DNA from: Chthoniobacteraceae bacterium
GTDB lineage: Bacteria; Verrucomicrobiota; Verrucomicrobiia; Chthoniobacterales; Chthoniobacteraceae
NCBI GenBank assembly: GCA_947476255.1
Contig: CANJPY010000013.1
Location: 1 to 64,000 of the forward strand
DNA length: 64,000 nt
Reading direction: 5' to 3'
Shown: positions 1 through 8,270 of the stretch, piece after piece
How the letters are laid out: each line of letters opens with the position of its first letter
Position numbering within the stretch: position 1 is the first letter of the stretch
The notes under the pieces: generated by a model
Told to the model about the DNA's origin: nothing
Databases searched by the model: none
What the model saw: only the letters and a program-made list of their open reading frames with translations
Made by a program: the position numbers and the translations under genes

Positions 1-151
1 GCTGCGTAGCGTCTGCCTTTTGATGTACTCGCGCATGGGCCCCGTAGAGGGTCATCTGCCCACACGGCGTGAGGGGCTTTGCGCTCAACCGATGCTCGCA
101 AAACAACTCCTCAACCAGAAAATCTGACTTCAAAACAAAAAGCCCTGGCAC
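1..151 (-). CDS. Possible 5' end of a divergent gene (partial, unidentified)
   Basis: A reading frame on the minus strand stays open from about position 240 to the window edge. A GTG at 149-151 would begin with MPGLFVLKSDFLVEELFCEH, which has the mixed hydrophobic and charged composition of a real protein. I recognise no family and the gene would run off the window. The opposite strand also has an open tail (2-127, ending TGA), so the coding strand is not certain. If real, it is divergent from the gene at 222 and shares a short control region of about 70 bases. Confidence 0.25.
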   Translation of the reverse strand, partial: MPGLFVLKSDFLVEELFCEHRLSAKPLTPCGQMTLYGAHARVHQKADATQ

Positions 152-221
152 GCCGCGGCCCACGGGTGCCTCGGCGATTGCGTTTTGCTTCGGCCATGCA
201 TTAACCTTACCGTTTTCATAG

Positions 222-1448
222 ATGAAATTTCGCAATCAACTCATCGCTGCCGCCTGCTTGCTGGCATTTGCCGGTCTGGGAGCGCTCTATATTCGAATGT
301 GGGTTGTGCAGAAGCCGCGGCAGATCATCCTCTTCGTCAGTGATGCTCTTGCAACCCGGCCCCTTACGGCTGCGCGCCTGTATGCGGGTGGTGCCGAGTA
401 CCGGCTGGAACTCGAAAAATTTCCGCACACCGCGTTGCTCAGAAATGCCAGTGAAGAGTTTGCTGTTCCAGACACGGCCGCCGCTGCTACCGCATTGGCC
501 ACGGGGCATCGCACGCGCCATCGCGCCGTCGCTGCGACCGGCAAGGGACGTTCGTTTGACACCATTTTGGAAAAGGCGCGTTCCGAGGGACGTGCCATTG
601 GGTTGGTGACAAACACCCTGCTGACCGCTCCCTCGGCCGCTGCTTTTTATGCTCACACCGCCCGTCCTGAGGAAAGTGATGGCGTCGCGCTTCAACTCTT
701 TGAAAAGGAATGGATGAAGGTGGTTCTGGGTGGGGGGAGGTTGGATTTTCTACCCGAGGGGGAAGGGGGACGTCGCAAGGATGGACGTGATCTCGTCTCG
801 GAATGGAAGGCCAAGGGCGTTGAGGTGGTGCGCAGCAAGGCGGAATTGGAGACTGCTCAGGGAGGGGATTCTGGACGGGTGGTTGGACTCTTCAGCGGGG
901 GACCGCTCGCGTTTGCCAATCAAATGGAGTCAGGAAGCGAACAGCCCTCCCTCCCAGATATGACGCGGCGTGCCATCGATCTTTTGAAGTCGCACCGCCG
1001 TGGCTACGTTTTAATTGTGGACGCCGCCCTTTTCACGGCTGCCTGCGAAGGGAACCAAGCCGAGCGCGCCCTGAGGGAAGTGATGGCTCTGGATGAAGCC
1101 GTTTCTGTGGCCGTGCGCGAAGCGGGGGACAAGGCCCTGATTCTGGCTGTGGGGCGCCATGGCACAGGCGGGTTGACGCTGAGTGGTTATCCGCTTCTCA
1201 AACAGCAGAAGGGCGAGTTCTTCGGTCCCGATCCATCTGGATATCCCTACTTGAGCTGGGCGTCCGGCCCCAATGGTCCCCAGCCTGGAATCACCGTGCC
1301 AAGAAACGAACCCGCGGCAGTGGCGCACCCTTCTGGGTTAAACACGGCTGAAGATATGATTGGGGTCGGAAGAGGCCCTGGTTCAGAGCGACTCAGCGGT
1401 TTTTTGGACAATACCGTCGTTTTCTCGATTCTTAGGGAGGCGCTCTGA
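222..1448 (+). CDS. Alkaline phosphatase family protein with degraded metal-binding site
   Basis: The 408-residue protein follows the PhoA fold from end to end. It has an N-terminal membrane anchor (about residues 7-25), the first metal aspartate (D41 in LFVSDA), the nucleophile motif VPDTAAAATALATG (T85 in place of the usual Ser), the conserved stretch LLTAPSAAAFYAH and VVLGGGRLDFLP. By eye-alignment to the family pattern, several zinc ligands are replaced. The Asp and His of the IDWAGH motif become T272 and E276, the Asp of TADHETGG becomes R312, and the late His becomes N374. Catalysis is therefore doubtful and a binding or structural role is possible. No Shine-Dalgarno sequence precedes the ATG. 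rfbB follows after 53 bases. Confidence 0.8.
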   Translation: MKFRNQLIAAACLLAFAGLGALYIRMWVVQKPRQIILFVSDALATRPLTAARLYAGGAEYRLELEKFPHTALLRNASEEFAVPDTAAAATALATGHRTRHRAVAATGKGRSFDTILEKARSEGRAIGLVTNTLLTAPSAAAFYAHTARPEESDGVALQLFEKEWMKVVLGGGRLDFLPEGEGGRRKDGRDLVSEWKAKGVEVVRSKAELETAQGGDSGRVVGLFSGGPLAFANQMESGSEQPSLPDMTRRAIDLLKSHRRGYVLIVDAALFTAACEGNQAERALREVMALDEAVSVAVREAGDKALILAVGRHGTGGLTLSGYPLLKQQKGEFFGPDPSGYPYLSWASGPNGPQPGITVPRNEPAAVAHPSGLNTAEDMIGVGRGPGSERLSGFLDNTVVFSILREAL

Positions 1449-1501
1449 TTCCGCCCCGATTCTTTTGAGACTCCTCAACCTCCTTTCTCGGACCCGAATT
1501 T

Positions 1502-2563
1502 ATGGCTATCTTAGTGACCGGCGGCGCCGGATTTATCGGCTCAAACTTTGTGTTGGAATGGCTTGCACGCGAGCAGGAACCTGTGCTCGTACTGGACAAG
1601 CTCACCTACGCTGGCAATCCAGGCAACCTTGCCGGACTGCAGGGGGATTCCCGCCTGACGTTTGTGCACGGCGACATCGGAGACCGTCCTCTGGTGGCGG
1701 GCTTGCTTGAAAAACATGCTGTCCGTGCGGTGCTCAATTTCGCCGCTGAAAGTCATGTGGACCGCTCCATTCACGGGCCCGGTGAATTCATCCAGACAAA
1801 TGTCGTGGGCACCTTTGAGCTGTTGGAAGCGGTGCGCGGCTACTGGTCAAATCTGGGGGACGACCAGAAGCAGGCGTTCCGCTTTCTCCATGTTTCCACG
1901 GATGAAGTCTACGGTTCCCTCGGGCCCGAGGATCCGGCGTTTACAGAAAAACACCAGTACCAGCCTAACAGTCCGTATTCGGCCTCCAAAGCCGCCAGCG
2001 ACCATCTCGTACGCGCCTACCACCACACCTACGGCCTGCCGGTGCTCACCACCAATTGTTCAAACAACTACGGTCCTTTCCATTTTCCAGAGAAGCTCAT
2101 CCCTCTGATGATCCTCAATGCCCTCAATCACAAACCTCTGCCAATCTACGGGGACGGAAAAAATGTGCGGGACTGGCTTTATGTCACGGATCACTGCTCT
2201 GCCATCCGCCGGGTGTTGGAGGCGGGAAAACCGGGTGAAACCTACAATGTGGGCGGTCGCAACGAGATGACAAATCTGGAGGTGGTTCAGACGCTTTGCG
2301 CCATTTTGGATGAACTACGGCCTCGCGACGGGGGGCTGTCCTACTGGGAGCTCGTTCATTACGTGAAGGACCGGCCCGGCCACGACCGGCGCTACGCCAT
2401 TGACGCCTCTCTCATTGAGCGGGAACTGGGTTGGTGGCCCTCCGAGACCTTCCAGACAGGCATCCGCAAGACGGTGGAGTGGTACTTGAACCATCCGGAT
2501 TGGGTCAAAAGTGTCGTTTCGGGAGCCTACCGTGATTGGGTTGCTAAGCAATACGGAGCTTGA
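1502..2563 (+). CDS. rfbB: dTDP-glucose 4,6-dehydratase
   Basis: This enzyme converts dTDP-glucose to dTDP-4-dehydro-6-deoxyglucose, the second step towards dTDP-rhamnose and related cell-surface sugars. The 353 residues match the family's usual length. An NAD-binding Rossmann motif lies at the start (VTGGAGFIGSN, residues 5-15). The catalytic Thr-Asp-Glu is at 133-135 (STDEVYGS) and the Tyr/Lys pair at Y159 and K163 (YSASK). The NNYGPFHFPEKLIP stretch typical of RmlB is also present. No other rml genes adjoin it. An RmlC-like cupin lies far away at 58396. The assignment is firm. Confidence 0.95.
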   Translation: MAILVTGGAGFIGSNFVLEWLAREQEPVLVLDKLTYAGNPGNLAGLQGDSRLTFVHGDIGDRPLVAGLLEKHAVRAVLNFAAESHVDRSIHGPGEFIQTNVVGTFELLEAVRGYWSNLGDDQKQAFRFLHVSTDEVYGSLGPEDPAFTEKHQYQPNSPYSASKAASDHLVRAYHHTYGLPVLTTNCSNNYGPFHFPEKLIPLMILNALNHKPLPIYGDGKNVRDWLYVTDHCSAIRRVLEAGKPGETYNVGGRNEMTNLEVVQTLCAILDELRPRDGGLSYWELVHYVKDRPGHDRRYAIDASLIERELGWWPSETFQTGIRKTVEWYLNHPDWVKSVVSGAYRDWVAKQYGA

Positions 2564-2804
2564 TTCCGTGTGTTTTGCTTGCTATTGATGGCCGCTATAT
2601 ACCCGCGAGTCGTCGTTTTTAGCGCGCTTTAGATTACAAAACTCAGAAAGAAATCTTTTTTCGGTAAGTCAGAACCCTCTCCGCACATTACCTCGTATAC
2701 ACCCTTCTGCAAGCGCTCGGCAGACTCGCGCGCCTTCCAGAAGTTCCGAAATTACTTTTAACTCGCAATCCCCAAAACTAACGTTCAACCCAGAACTCAA
2801 TACT

Positions 2805-4274
2805 ATGAACCCTAACTCTACCTTCAATTGTTCCTACGGCGCAGACAGTTCTCCACTCCTGCACCCTGGGTCTGCGGGCTACTTCTCGCGCCGTGACTTT
2901 TTGGCTCGTAGCGGAGTTGGCATAGGGGGGTTGAGTTTGGCTGCACTCTTTGGAATCAATCCCTTTGATCTGAACGCGGCGGCATCCGCGCCCATGGGCC
3001 CACTGGCTCCCAAGGAACCTCATTTTCCAGCCAAAGCCAAGGCGATCATCCAGATCTTCGCGGGCGGTGCTCCTTCCACGGTGGATACTTGGGATCCCAA
3101 GCCTGACTTGGTCGAAAATGACGGCAAGAAAATCCCAGGGTATGAAGGGCTTGCCTTGGGGTCTCCCTACAAGTTTGAGAAGAAGGGCAAGAGTGGTGTT
3201 GAGGTGTCCGAGGTCTTCCCGGAAATCGGCAAACACATCGATGATATCGCAGTCATCCGTTCGCTGTTTGCGGAAATTCCGGACCATGGCATCGCTGCGA
3301 AAATGCTCATGACGGGTTCCGCTCAGTTGCCGAAACCCAGCCTTGGTTCGTGGCTCGTATACGGTCTCGGAAGCGGGAATCAGAACATGCCTGGATTCAT
3401 TACCCTTGGCGGTGACTCCACCTTCCGGCAGGCGGCATTCCTTCCCGGCATCTATCAGGGCTGTAATGTAAACTACAATCCGAATGCCAGTCTCTCGACG
3501 ATTCTCGCCAATATTCGGAGTGAATTCAGCAGTCTCGACCGCCAGCGCCGGCAGTTGGATCTTGCGGAGCAGATGAATAAAATGCACGCAGCCCAACTCC
3601 AGAAGGACGCCCAGCTCGAAGCGCGCATTCAGGCTTTTGAAATCGCGTTCAAGATGCAGACCGAAGCCACGGATGCCTTTGACATTTCCAAGGAGCCCCA
3701 AGCCATGCGTGACAAGTATGAATTAAGCACCGCCGGCGGGACCGGAATGGGAATGGGCGGGCGCAATGCCAATGGTACGAAGTTGTTGGTGGCGCGTCGC
3801 TTGATCGAACGCGGCGTCCGCGTTGTGCAGGTCGCTACCGGCGGCTGGGATACCCACGCCGATATCGGAAACAGTGTCAGGCGGGCGGCCCAGGGCATTG
3901 ACGGCCCGGCAGGTGCGCTGTTGCAGGATCTTAAGGACCGTGGTCTGCTCGACTCCACTCTCGTGATGTGGGGTGGGGAGTTCGGACGTACTGTGACTGC
4001 AGGTGGTGGCGCTGGCGCTCCTGGCCGCGATCACAATGGCAAAGCGATGGTTTCTTGGATGGCAGGCGGCGGCGTCAAGGGCGGTCAGGCGTATGGCGGC
4101 ACCGACGAGTTCGGAGGACGTGCTACCGAAAACAAGATGCATGTGCATGATTTGCACGCAACCATTCTGGCGCTCATGGGTTTTGATCACACCAAATTGA
4201 TCTACAACTACAACGGCCGTCCGTTCCGTCTCACCGATAACTTTGGCAATGTGGCCAAGGAATTGATCGCATAG
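2805..4274 (+). CDS. DUF1501 domain-containing protein, Tat-exported
   Basis: The 489-residue protein belongs to the DUF1501 family, widespread in Planctomycetes and Verrucomicrobia and related to the sulfatase/phosphatase fold; its reaction is not established. A twin-arginine signal lies at residues 28-50 (SRRDFLARSG followed by a hydrophobic stretch), so it should be exported folded. Family blocks near the C-terminus include GGEFGRT, GRDHNGKAMVSWMAGGG and VHDLHATILALMGFDH. It is followed by a hairpin and then by a PSD1-type cytochrome protein, its usual partner. The ATG lacks a ribosome binding site. The 240-base gap upstream of it contains no other gene. Confidence 0.92.
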   Translation: MNPNSTFNCSYGADSSPLLHPGSAGYFSRRDFLARSGVGIGGLSLAALFGINPFDLNAAASAPMGPLAPKEPHFPAKAKAIIQIFAGGAPSTVDTWDPKPDLVENDGKKIPGYEGLALGSPYKFEKKGKSGVEVSEVFPEIGKHIDDIAVIRSLFAEIPDHGIAAKMLMTGSAQLPKPSLGSWLVYGLGSGNQNMPGFITLGGDSTFRQAAFLPGIYQGCNVNYNPNASLSTILANIRSEFSSLDRQRRQLDLAEQMNKMHAAQLQKDAQLEARIQAFEIAFKMQTEATDAFDISKEPQAMRDKYELSTAGGTGMGMGGRNANGTKLLVARRLIERGVRVVQVATGGWDTHADIGNSVRRAAQGIDGPAGALLQDLKDRGLLDSTLVMWGGEFGRTVTAGGGAGAPGRDHNGKAMVSWMAGGGVKGGQAYGGTDEFGGRATENKMHVHDLHATILALMGFDHTKLIYNYNGRPFRLTDNFGNVAKELIA

Positions 4275-4297
4275 CCTTCACTCTGATTCTTGAGATC

Positions 4298-4337
4298 AGG
4301 CCGGGCGCTGCGATAGATGATCGTCAGCGTCCGGCCT
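4298..4337 (+). terminator. Hairpin between the DUF1501 and PSD1 genes
   Basis: A 13-base arm (4298-4310, AGGCCGGGCGCTG) pairs with 4325-4337 through one G-U pair around a 14-base loop, followed by a short T run. It may end or attenuate transcription after the DUF1501 gene. The hairpin covers an upstream in-frame ATG at 4317, which supports the ATG at 4380 as the true start of the next gene. Confidence 0.5.
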
Positions 4338-4379
4338 TTCCAGCTGTTAACGTCCGTATTTCGACTCAGACTCCTCCCT

Positions 4380-7300
4380 ATGAATCTTCAACGTTTCTTT
4401 CTTGGCGCAGCTACCCTTCTTTTGGCGGGGCACAGCTCGCTGGTGCACGGAGCTGTGACCGCGCAGATCTCGCCCGAGCAACGCGATTTTTTCGAGAACA
4501 AGATACGCCCCATCCTTAACAACTCCTGCTTGGAGTGCCACTCCGGCGAAAAAGGGAAAATCAAAGGGGGCTTGAATCTGGATTCCAGAGAAACGTTGCT
4601 CAAGGGTGGGGAGACTGGGGCGGCGTTTAAGGAAGGTGATGTCAAGGGGAGTTTGATCGTCAAGGCCATTACTTGGGCTGACGACCTTCAAATGCCTCCG
4701 AAGAAGAAGTTGAGCGACGAAGAAATTGAAGATTTCAAAAAATGGATTGGGATGGGGGCTCCTGATCCGCGTGATGCCTCAAAAATTGTTGTCAAGGACA
4801 AGAAGTCTCACTGGGCTTTTCAGCCCGTGTCGCGTCCCGTGGCTCCTGCGGTGAAAAATGCGGCTTGGTGTGTTAACTCGATCGACAAGTTTGTCCTCGC
4901 CAAACTGGAGTCCAAGGAGATGATGCCGGCACCCGCGGCTGACAGGGAGGCTTTGCTGCGCCGCGCCTATTTTGACTTGATCGGCCTGCCGCCATCGCCC
5001 CGGGAAATCGAATCATTCGTCCGTGACCCCGAACCGGACAAAGCCTACGCCCGTGTCATCGACAAGCTGCTGGCTGACCCCGCTTACGGAGAACGTTGGG
5101 CAAGACACTGGCTTGATACGGCCCGGTATTCAGATACAACGGGTATTGTGGGCGGCAATGGGAGGGGGCAGGACTACCGTTATGCTTACGCCTATTCGTT
5201 TCGTGACTGGGTTATCAACGCGTTGAACACCGACATGCCCTATGACCAGTTTATCCTCAACCAGTTGGCTGCCGACAAGGTCCCAAACAATAAAAAGGAG
5301 AATCTGGCGGCGATGGGCTTGTTGACTGTGGGGCAGCGCTTCAATCAGAAAGACGATGTGATTAATGACCGCATTGACGTGATTGGGCGTGGCTTTTTGG
5401 GCCTCACCATCGCGTGTGCGCGTTGTCACGACCACAAGTTTGATCCGGTCACGGCTGCGGATTATTACGCTCTGCGCGGAGTGTTTGATTCCATCACCGA
5501 ACCCAAGGAGGGACCCGTGGTTGCGGGCGACGCGAATTCTGCGTCGTATCAGGAATTCAACCGCAAGCTTGCGGACCTTGAGAAAAAAGCGCACACGGCG
5601 TTTTTCACCATTCAGAGGCAGGTTTCTGACCGGGTTCGTAAAAATGCAGAGCCCATTTTTGAGATCGCTTACTTGTCCAGGCGGGACTCGAGTCCCGAAG
5701 ACAAAAAGGCTGCAACGGCTCTTCTCGAAAAGTCGAAAATCGAGCCTCGGTTTGTCGACGACACCGCGAAACTGAACGGGAACCATCCCATCACCGGAGT
5801 CTTCATGAAAATGATCACCCTTGGGGATAACAGAGACAAGGCGCTTGCAGACATCTTGGAGGGGAAGGCGAAGGGGCCGAAGTACAATCAGTTTGTCATC
5901 GATTTCCTCAAGAAGCAGCCGAGCCTTCCGTCCAAACCGCACGATGTGGCTGTTTTGTTCGGAAAAATGATGCTGGAGTTCGAACCGCAGGTCGCGGCTT
6001 TGTTTGCCGAGATCCAGGACGCTACTAAAAATGCAGCGGAGTCTCCCAAAAAAGCGTTGATGGAATTGGCGACGCATCCTTTCGCAATGGTTTCCGGTGC
6101 TGATTTGGACTTGGATAGGATTCGCCAGGAAGGAGGGCGCTGGGGGCAGAACTTTGGCGGGCAACTCGAGAATCAGGCAGGTTTCGCGAAAATGAACGAG
6201 CTTAAGCTCACCTTCAGGGGAGGGCCCGTGCGCGCTATGGTGGTTGAGGATCTTCCAAAACCCAAGGATTCGCCTCTTTTCGTGCGTGGGAACGCTCCCA
6301 AAGCCGGCGAGGAGGCTAGAATCATCCCGCGCCGTTTCATCGAGGTCCTCAGTCCCAGTGGTGCGGCCCCGTTTAAGGAAGGCAGCGGTCGTTTCGAGCT
6401 TGCTCAGGCGATTGCAAGCAAGGACAACCCTCTGACAGCTCGCGTTCTGGTGAATCGCGTTTGGATGTACCATTTCGGGGAAGGCCTCGTGCGCACTCCT
6501 GATGACTTGGGCAATCAGGCGGGACAACCTTCGCACCCGGAGTTGCTGGATTTCCTTGCATCCTGGTTCACGGAGGATTTCGGGGCCGCAAAGCCAGCTT
6601 GGTCCGTAAAGGCTTTGCACAAGGCGATCATGTTATCGCGGACGTATCAGCAGTCCAGCAACACGCTGTTCCGGGGCAAGTCTGCCGTGGATTATGAAAA
6701 ACTTGATCCGAGCAACAGCATGCTATGGCACGCCAACGTGCGGCGTTTGGATTTCGAGTCTTTCCGTGATTCCATGCTCTCCATGGCCGGTACTTTGGAC
6801 CGGGCGACGATTGGCGGCCCGTCTGTGAATATCACGGAGGAACCCTATTCTTTCAGGCGTGCCGTTTATGGGTACGTAGACCGGGCCAACATGTCGGACC
6901 TTTTGATGCAGTTCGATATGGCCAACCCGGATCAGCCAAACACAAAGCGCACATCCACGATCGTGCCACAGCAGGCACTGTTTTTGATGAACAGCTCCTT
7001 TGCCGCGGCAGTTGTTCAGAAGGTGGTCAAACGGCCCGAGATCGTTCACGCCGTCACCGTAGAGAAAAACACGAAGGCGGGTATTGTCGCCATCTTCCGT
7101 ATTATTCTCCAAAGAACGCCGACCGTTGCCGAGCAGGAGATGGCACTTAATTTCCTAGTGAACGAAAATAAGTATCAGGCCTCTGTAAAGGCAGCCACCG
7201 TTGAAACGAACAAAGAGGCTGCGAAGCTTGCCGCGGACAGGCTGAAGGCCCGCCAGGGAAACAACAACGCTACAAAGGCAATCCTCAATGATGGAGAATT

Positions 7301-7586
7301 CGAAGGTCCTACCGTTACGATGAACAAGGGCAGTAGCATCGTCACGAATGTGATTAATGCCGGAGAGCTTCACGTCGGAGCGGTCGTGAGTGGGCAGGGG
7401 GTTCCTAATGGAACTGTGATTGCGTCTGTTTCTGGGACAACTGTGACCTTGAGCAACAAGGCCACACTCTCGAGTACAAATGCCTCCCTGCGCGCGGCTG
7501 AACTGGTGCAGCGTATCACCTTCTCTCCTTGGGAGGCCCTGGTTCAGGCGATCATGTTCTCGAACGAAGCTGCTTACGTGAACTGA
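4380..7586 (+). CDS. PSD1-type cytochrome c / DUF1549 / DUF1553 protein
   Basis: This large secreted protein (1068 residues from the chosen start) has the architecture planctomycete cytochrome c, then DUF1549, then DUF1553. A signal peptide covers residues 1-24, which decides the start over the ATG at 4317. A haem-attachment motif CLECH is at C50-C53-H54. A second CARCH motif (C346-H350) lies in DUF1549 before DHKFDP. DUF1553 blocks such as LVNRVWMYHFGEGLVRTPDD follow. Family knowledge places such proteins with DUF1501 partners in Planctomycetes and Verrucomicrobia, with an unproven link to polysaccharide breakdown. An unusual beta-rich insertion sits just before the final WEALVQAIMFSNEAAYVN block. 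Confidence 0.92.
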   Translation: MNLQRFFLGAATLLLAGHSSLVHGAVTAQISPEQRDFFENKIRPILNNSCLECHSGEKGKIKGGLNLDSRETLLKGGETGAAFKEGDVKGSLIVKAITWADDLQMPPKKKLSDEEIEDFKKWIGMGAPDPRDASKIVVKDKKSHWAFQPVSRPVAPAVKNAAWCVNSIDKFVLAKLESKEMMPAPAADREALLRRAYFDLIGLPPSPREIESFVRDPEPDKAYARVIDKLLADPAYGERWARHWLDTARYSDTTGIVGGNGRGQDYRYAYAYSFRDWVINALNTDMPYDQFILNQLAADKVPNNKKENLAAMGLLTVGQRFNQKDDVINDRIDVIGRGFLGLTIACARCHDHKFDPVTAADYYALRGVFDSITEPKEGPVVAGDANSASYQEFNRKLADLEKKAHTAFFTIQRQVSDRVRKNAEPIFEIAYLSRRDSSPEDKKAATALLEKSKIEPRFVDDTAKLNGNHPITGVFMKMITLGDNRDKALADILEGKAKGPKYNQFVIDFLKKQPSLPSKPHDVAVLFGKMMLEFEPQVAALFAEIQDATKNAAESPKKALMELATHPFAMVSGADLDLDRIRQEGGRWGQNFGGQLENQAGFAKMNELKLTFRGGPVRAMVVEDLPKPKDSPLFVRGNAPKAGEEARIIPRRFIEVLSPSGAAPFKEGSGRFELAQAIASKDNPLTARVLVNRVWMYHFGEGLVRTPDDLGNQAGQPSHPELLDFLASWFTEDFGAAKPAWSVKALHKAIMLSRTYQQSSNTLFRGKSAVDYEKLDPSNSMLWHANVRRLDFESFRDSMLSMAGTLDRATIGGPSVNITEEPYSFRRAVYGYVDRANMSDLLMQFDMANPDQPNTKRTSTIVPQQALFLMNSSFAAAVVQKVVKRPEIVHAVTVEKNTKAGIVAIFRIILQRTPTVAEQEMALNFLVNENKYQASVKAATVETNKEAAKLAADRLKARQGNNNATKAILNDGEFEGPTVTMNKGSSIVTNVINAGELHVGAVVSGQGVPNGTVIASVSGTTVTLSNKATLSSTNASLRAAELVQRITFSPWEALVQAIMFSNEAAYVN

Positions 7587-7694
7587 GCGATTTCGGAGTC
7601 CACAGGCACACCTCCCGCCGTGCTTGATCTGGCTCCAAAGTTTATTTTTCTACGTAGCGTATCACCGATCTCAAGACCGGAGGCTTTGCTGATA

Positions 7695-8270
7695 TTGAAA
7701 GCCGGAAGTCCTCCTGAACACGCTACGTGCGACGATGGCGGTGCCCTGGCTCCCAGCGACCGGAGGCCTGAGTTTGAGAAGTGCCTGATAGAAGCTCGGT
7801 CCTCTCTGTTTCGATTTGTTCTTTCGCTGGTGGGAAATGCACAGGACGCAGAAGACGTCATTCAACGCGCATCGATAACGATGTGGCGTCGATTTTCTGA
7901 ATTTGAGAAGGGGACTAACTTTATAGCTTGGTCTTTCGTGGTTGCGTCTTTTGAGGCGAAGAATTTTTTGCGGAGTTCTTCGCGCTCGGTAGTCCGATTT
8001 GACGAGGAACTTTTTGAGAAACTAGCCAGAGAGCGCGAAGTCGATATTCAAAATGATGATACTCGCTTGGAGGCGCTTGACGAATGCATGCAACAACTGG
8101 ACCCCCAGAGCAAGGCGCTCGTCGAGTCGGTTTATATGCGGGGGGAAGAAGTTAAAGACCTCGCTCAACGTGAAGGGCGCGCCCCTCAAACCTTTTACAA
8201 CCGCTTGAATTTTATCCGCCGCATTTTGACCGATTGTCTGCGGCAAAACAACCATCGCAAAATGTCATGA
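7695..8270 (+). CDS. RNA polymerase ECF-type sigma factor
   Basis: The short sigma-70 family protein has region 2 (FRFVLSLVGNAQDAEDVIQR through MWRRF and the NFIAWSF stretch) and region 4 (LDPQSKALVESVYMRGEEV with an AQREGRAPQTFYNRL helix-turn-helix). It fits the sigma group found beside FecR proteins in Planctomycetes and Verrucomicrobia. The start is uncertain. TTG at 7695 has GGAGG 11 bases upstream, and a GTG at 7620 would add 25 residues of unusual composition. The stop overlaps the ATG of the FecR gene by four bases (ATGA at 8267), implying translational coupling and joint regulation, probably of the PSD1/DUF1501 genes before it. Confidence 0.85.
   Translation: MKAGSPPEHATCDDGGALAPSDRRPEFEKCLIEARSSLFRFVLSLVGNAQDAEDVIQRASITMWRRFSEFEKGTNFIAWSFVVASFEAKNFLRSSSRSVVRFDEELFEKLAREREVDIQNDDTRLEALDECMQQLDPQSKALVESVYMRGEEVKDLAQREGRAPQTFYNRLNFIRRILTDCLRQNNHRKMS

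Noticed and set aside
2-127. Plus-strand open frame ending in LAKQLLNQKI before the stop at 125-127
   Set aside because: Could be the tail of a gene from outside the window, but the minus-strand frame over the same bases looks more protein-like; neither can be confirmed.
5130-6620. Long antisense open frame of nearly 500 codons inside the PSD1 gene
   Set aside because: It is fully antisense to a gene with clear family motifs, and its translation shows no recognisable domain; a shadow of codon bias.
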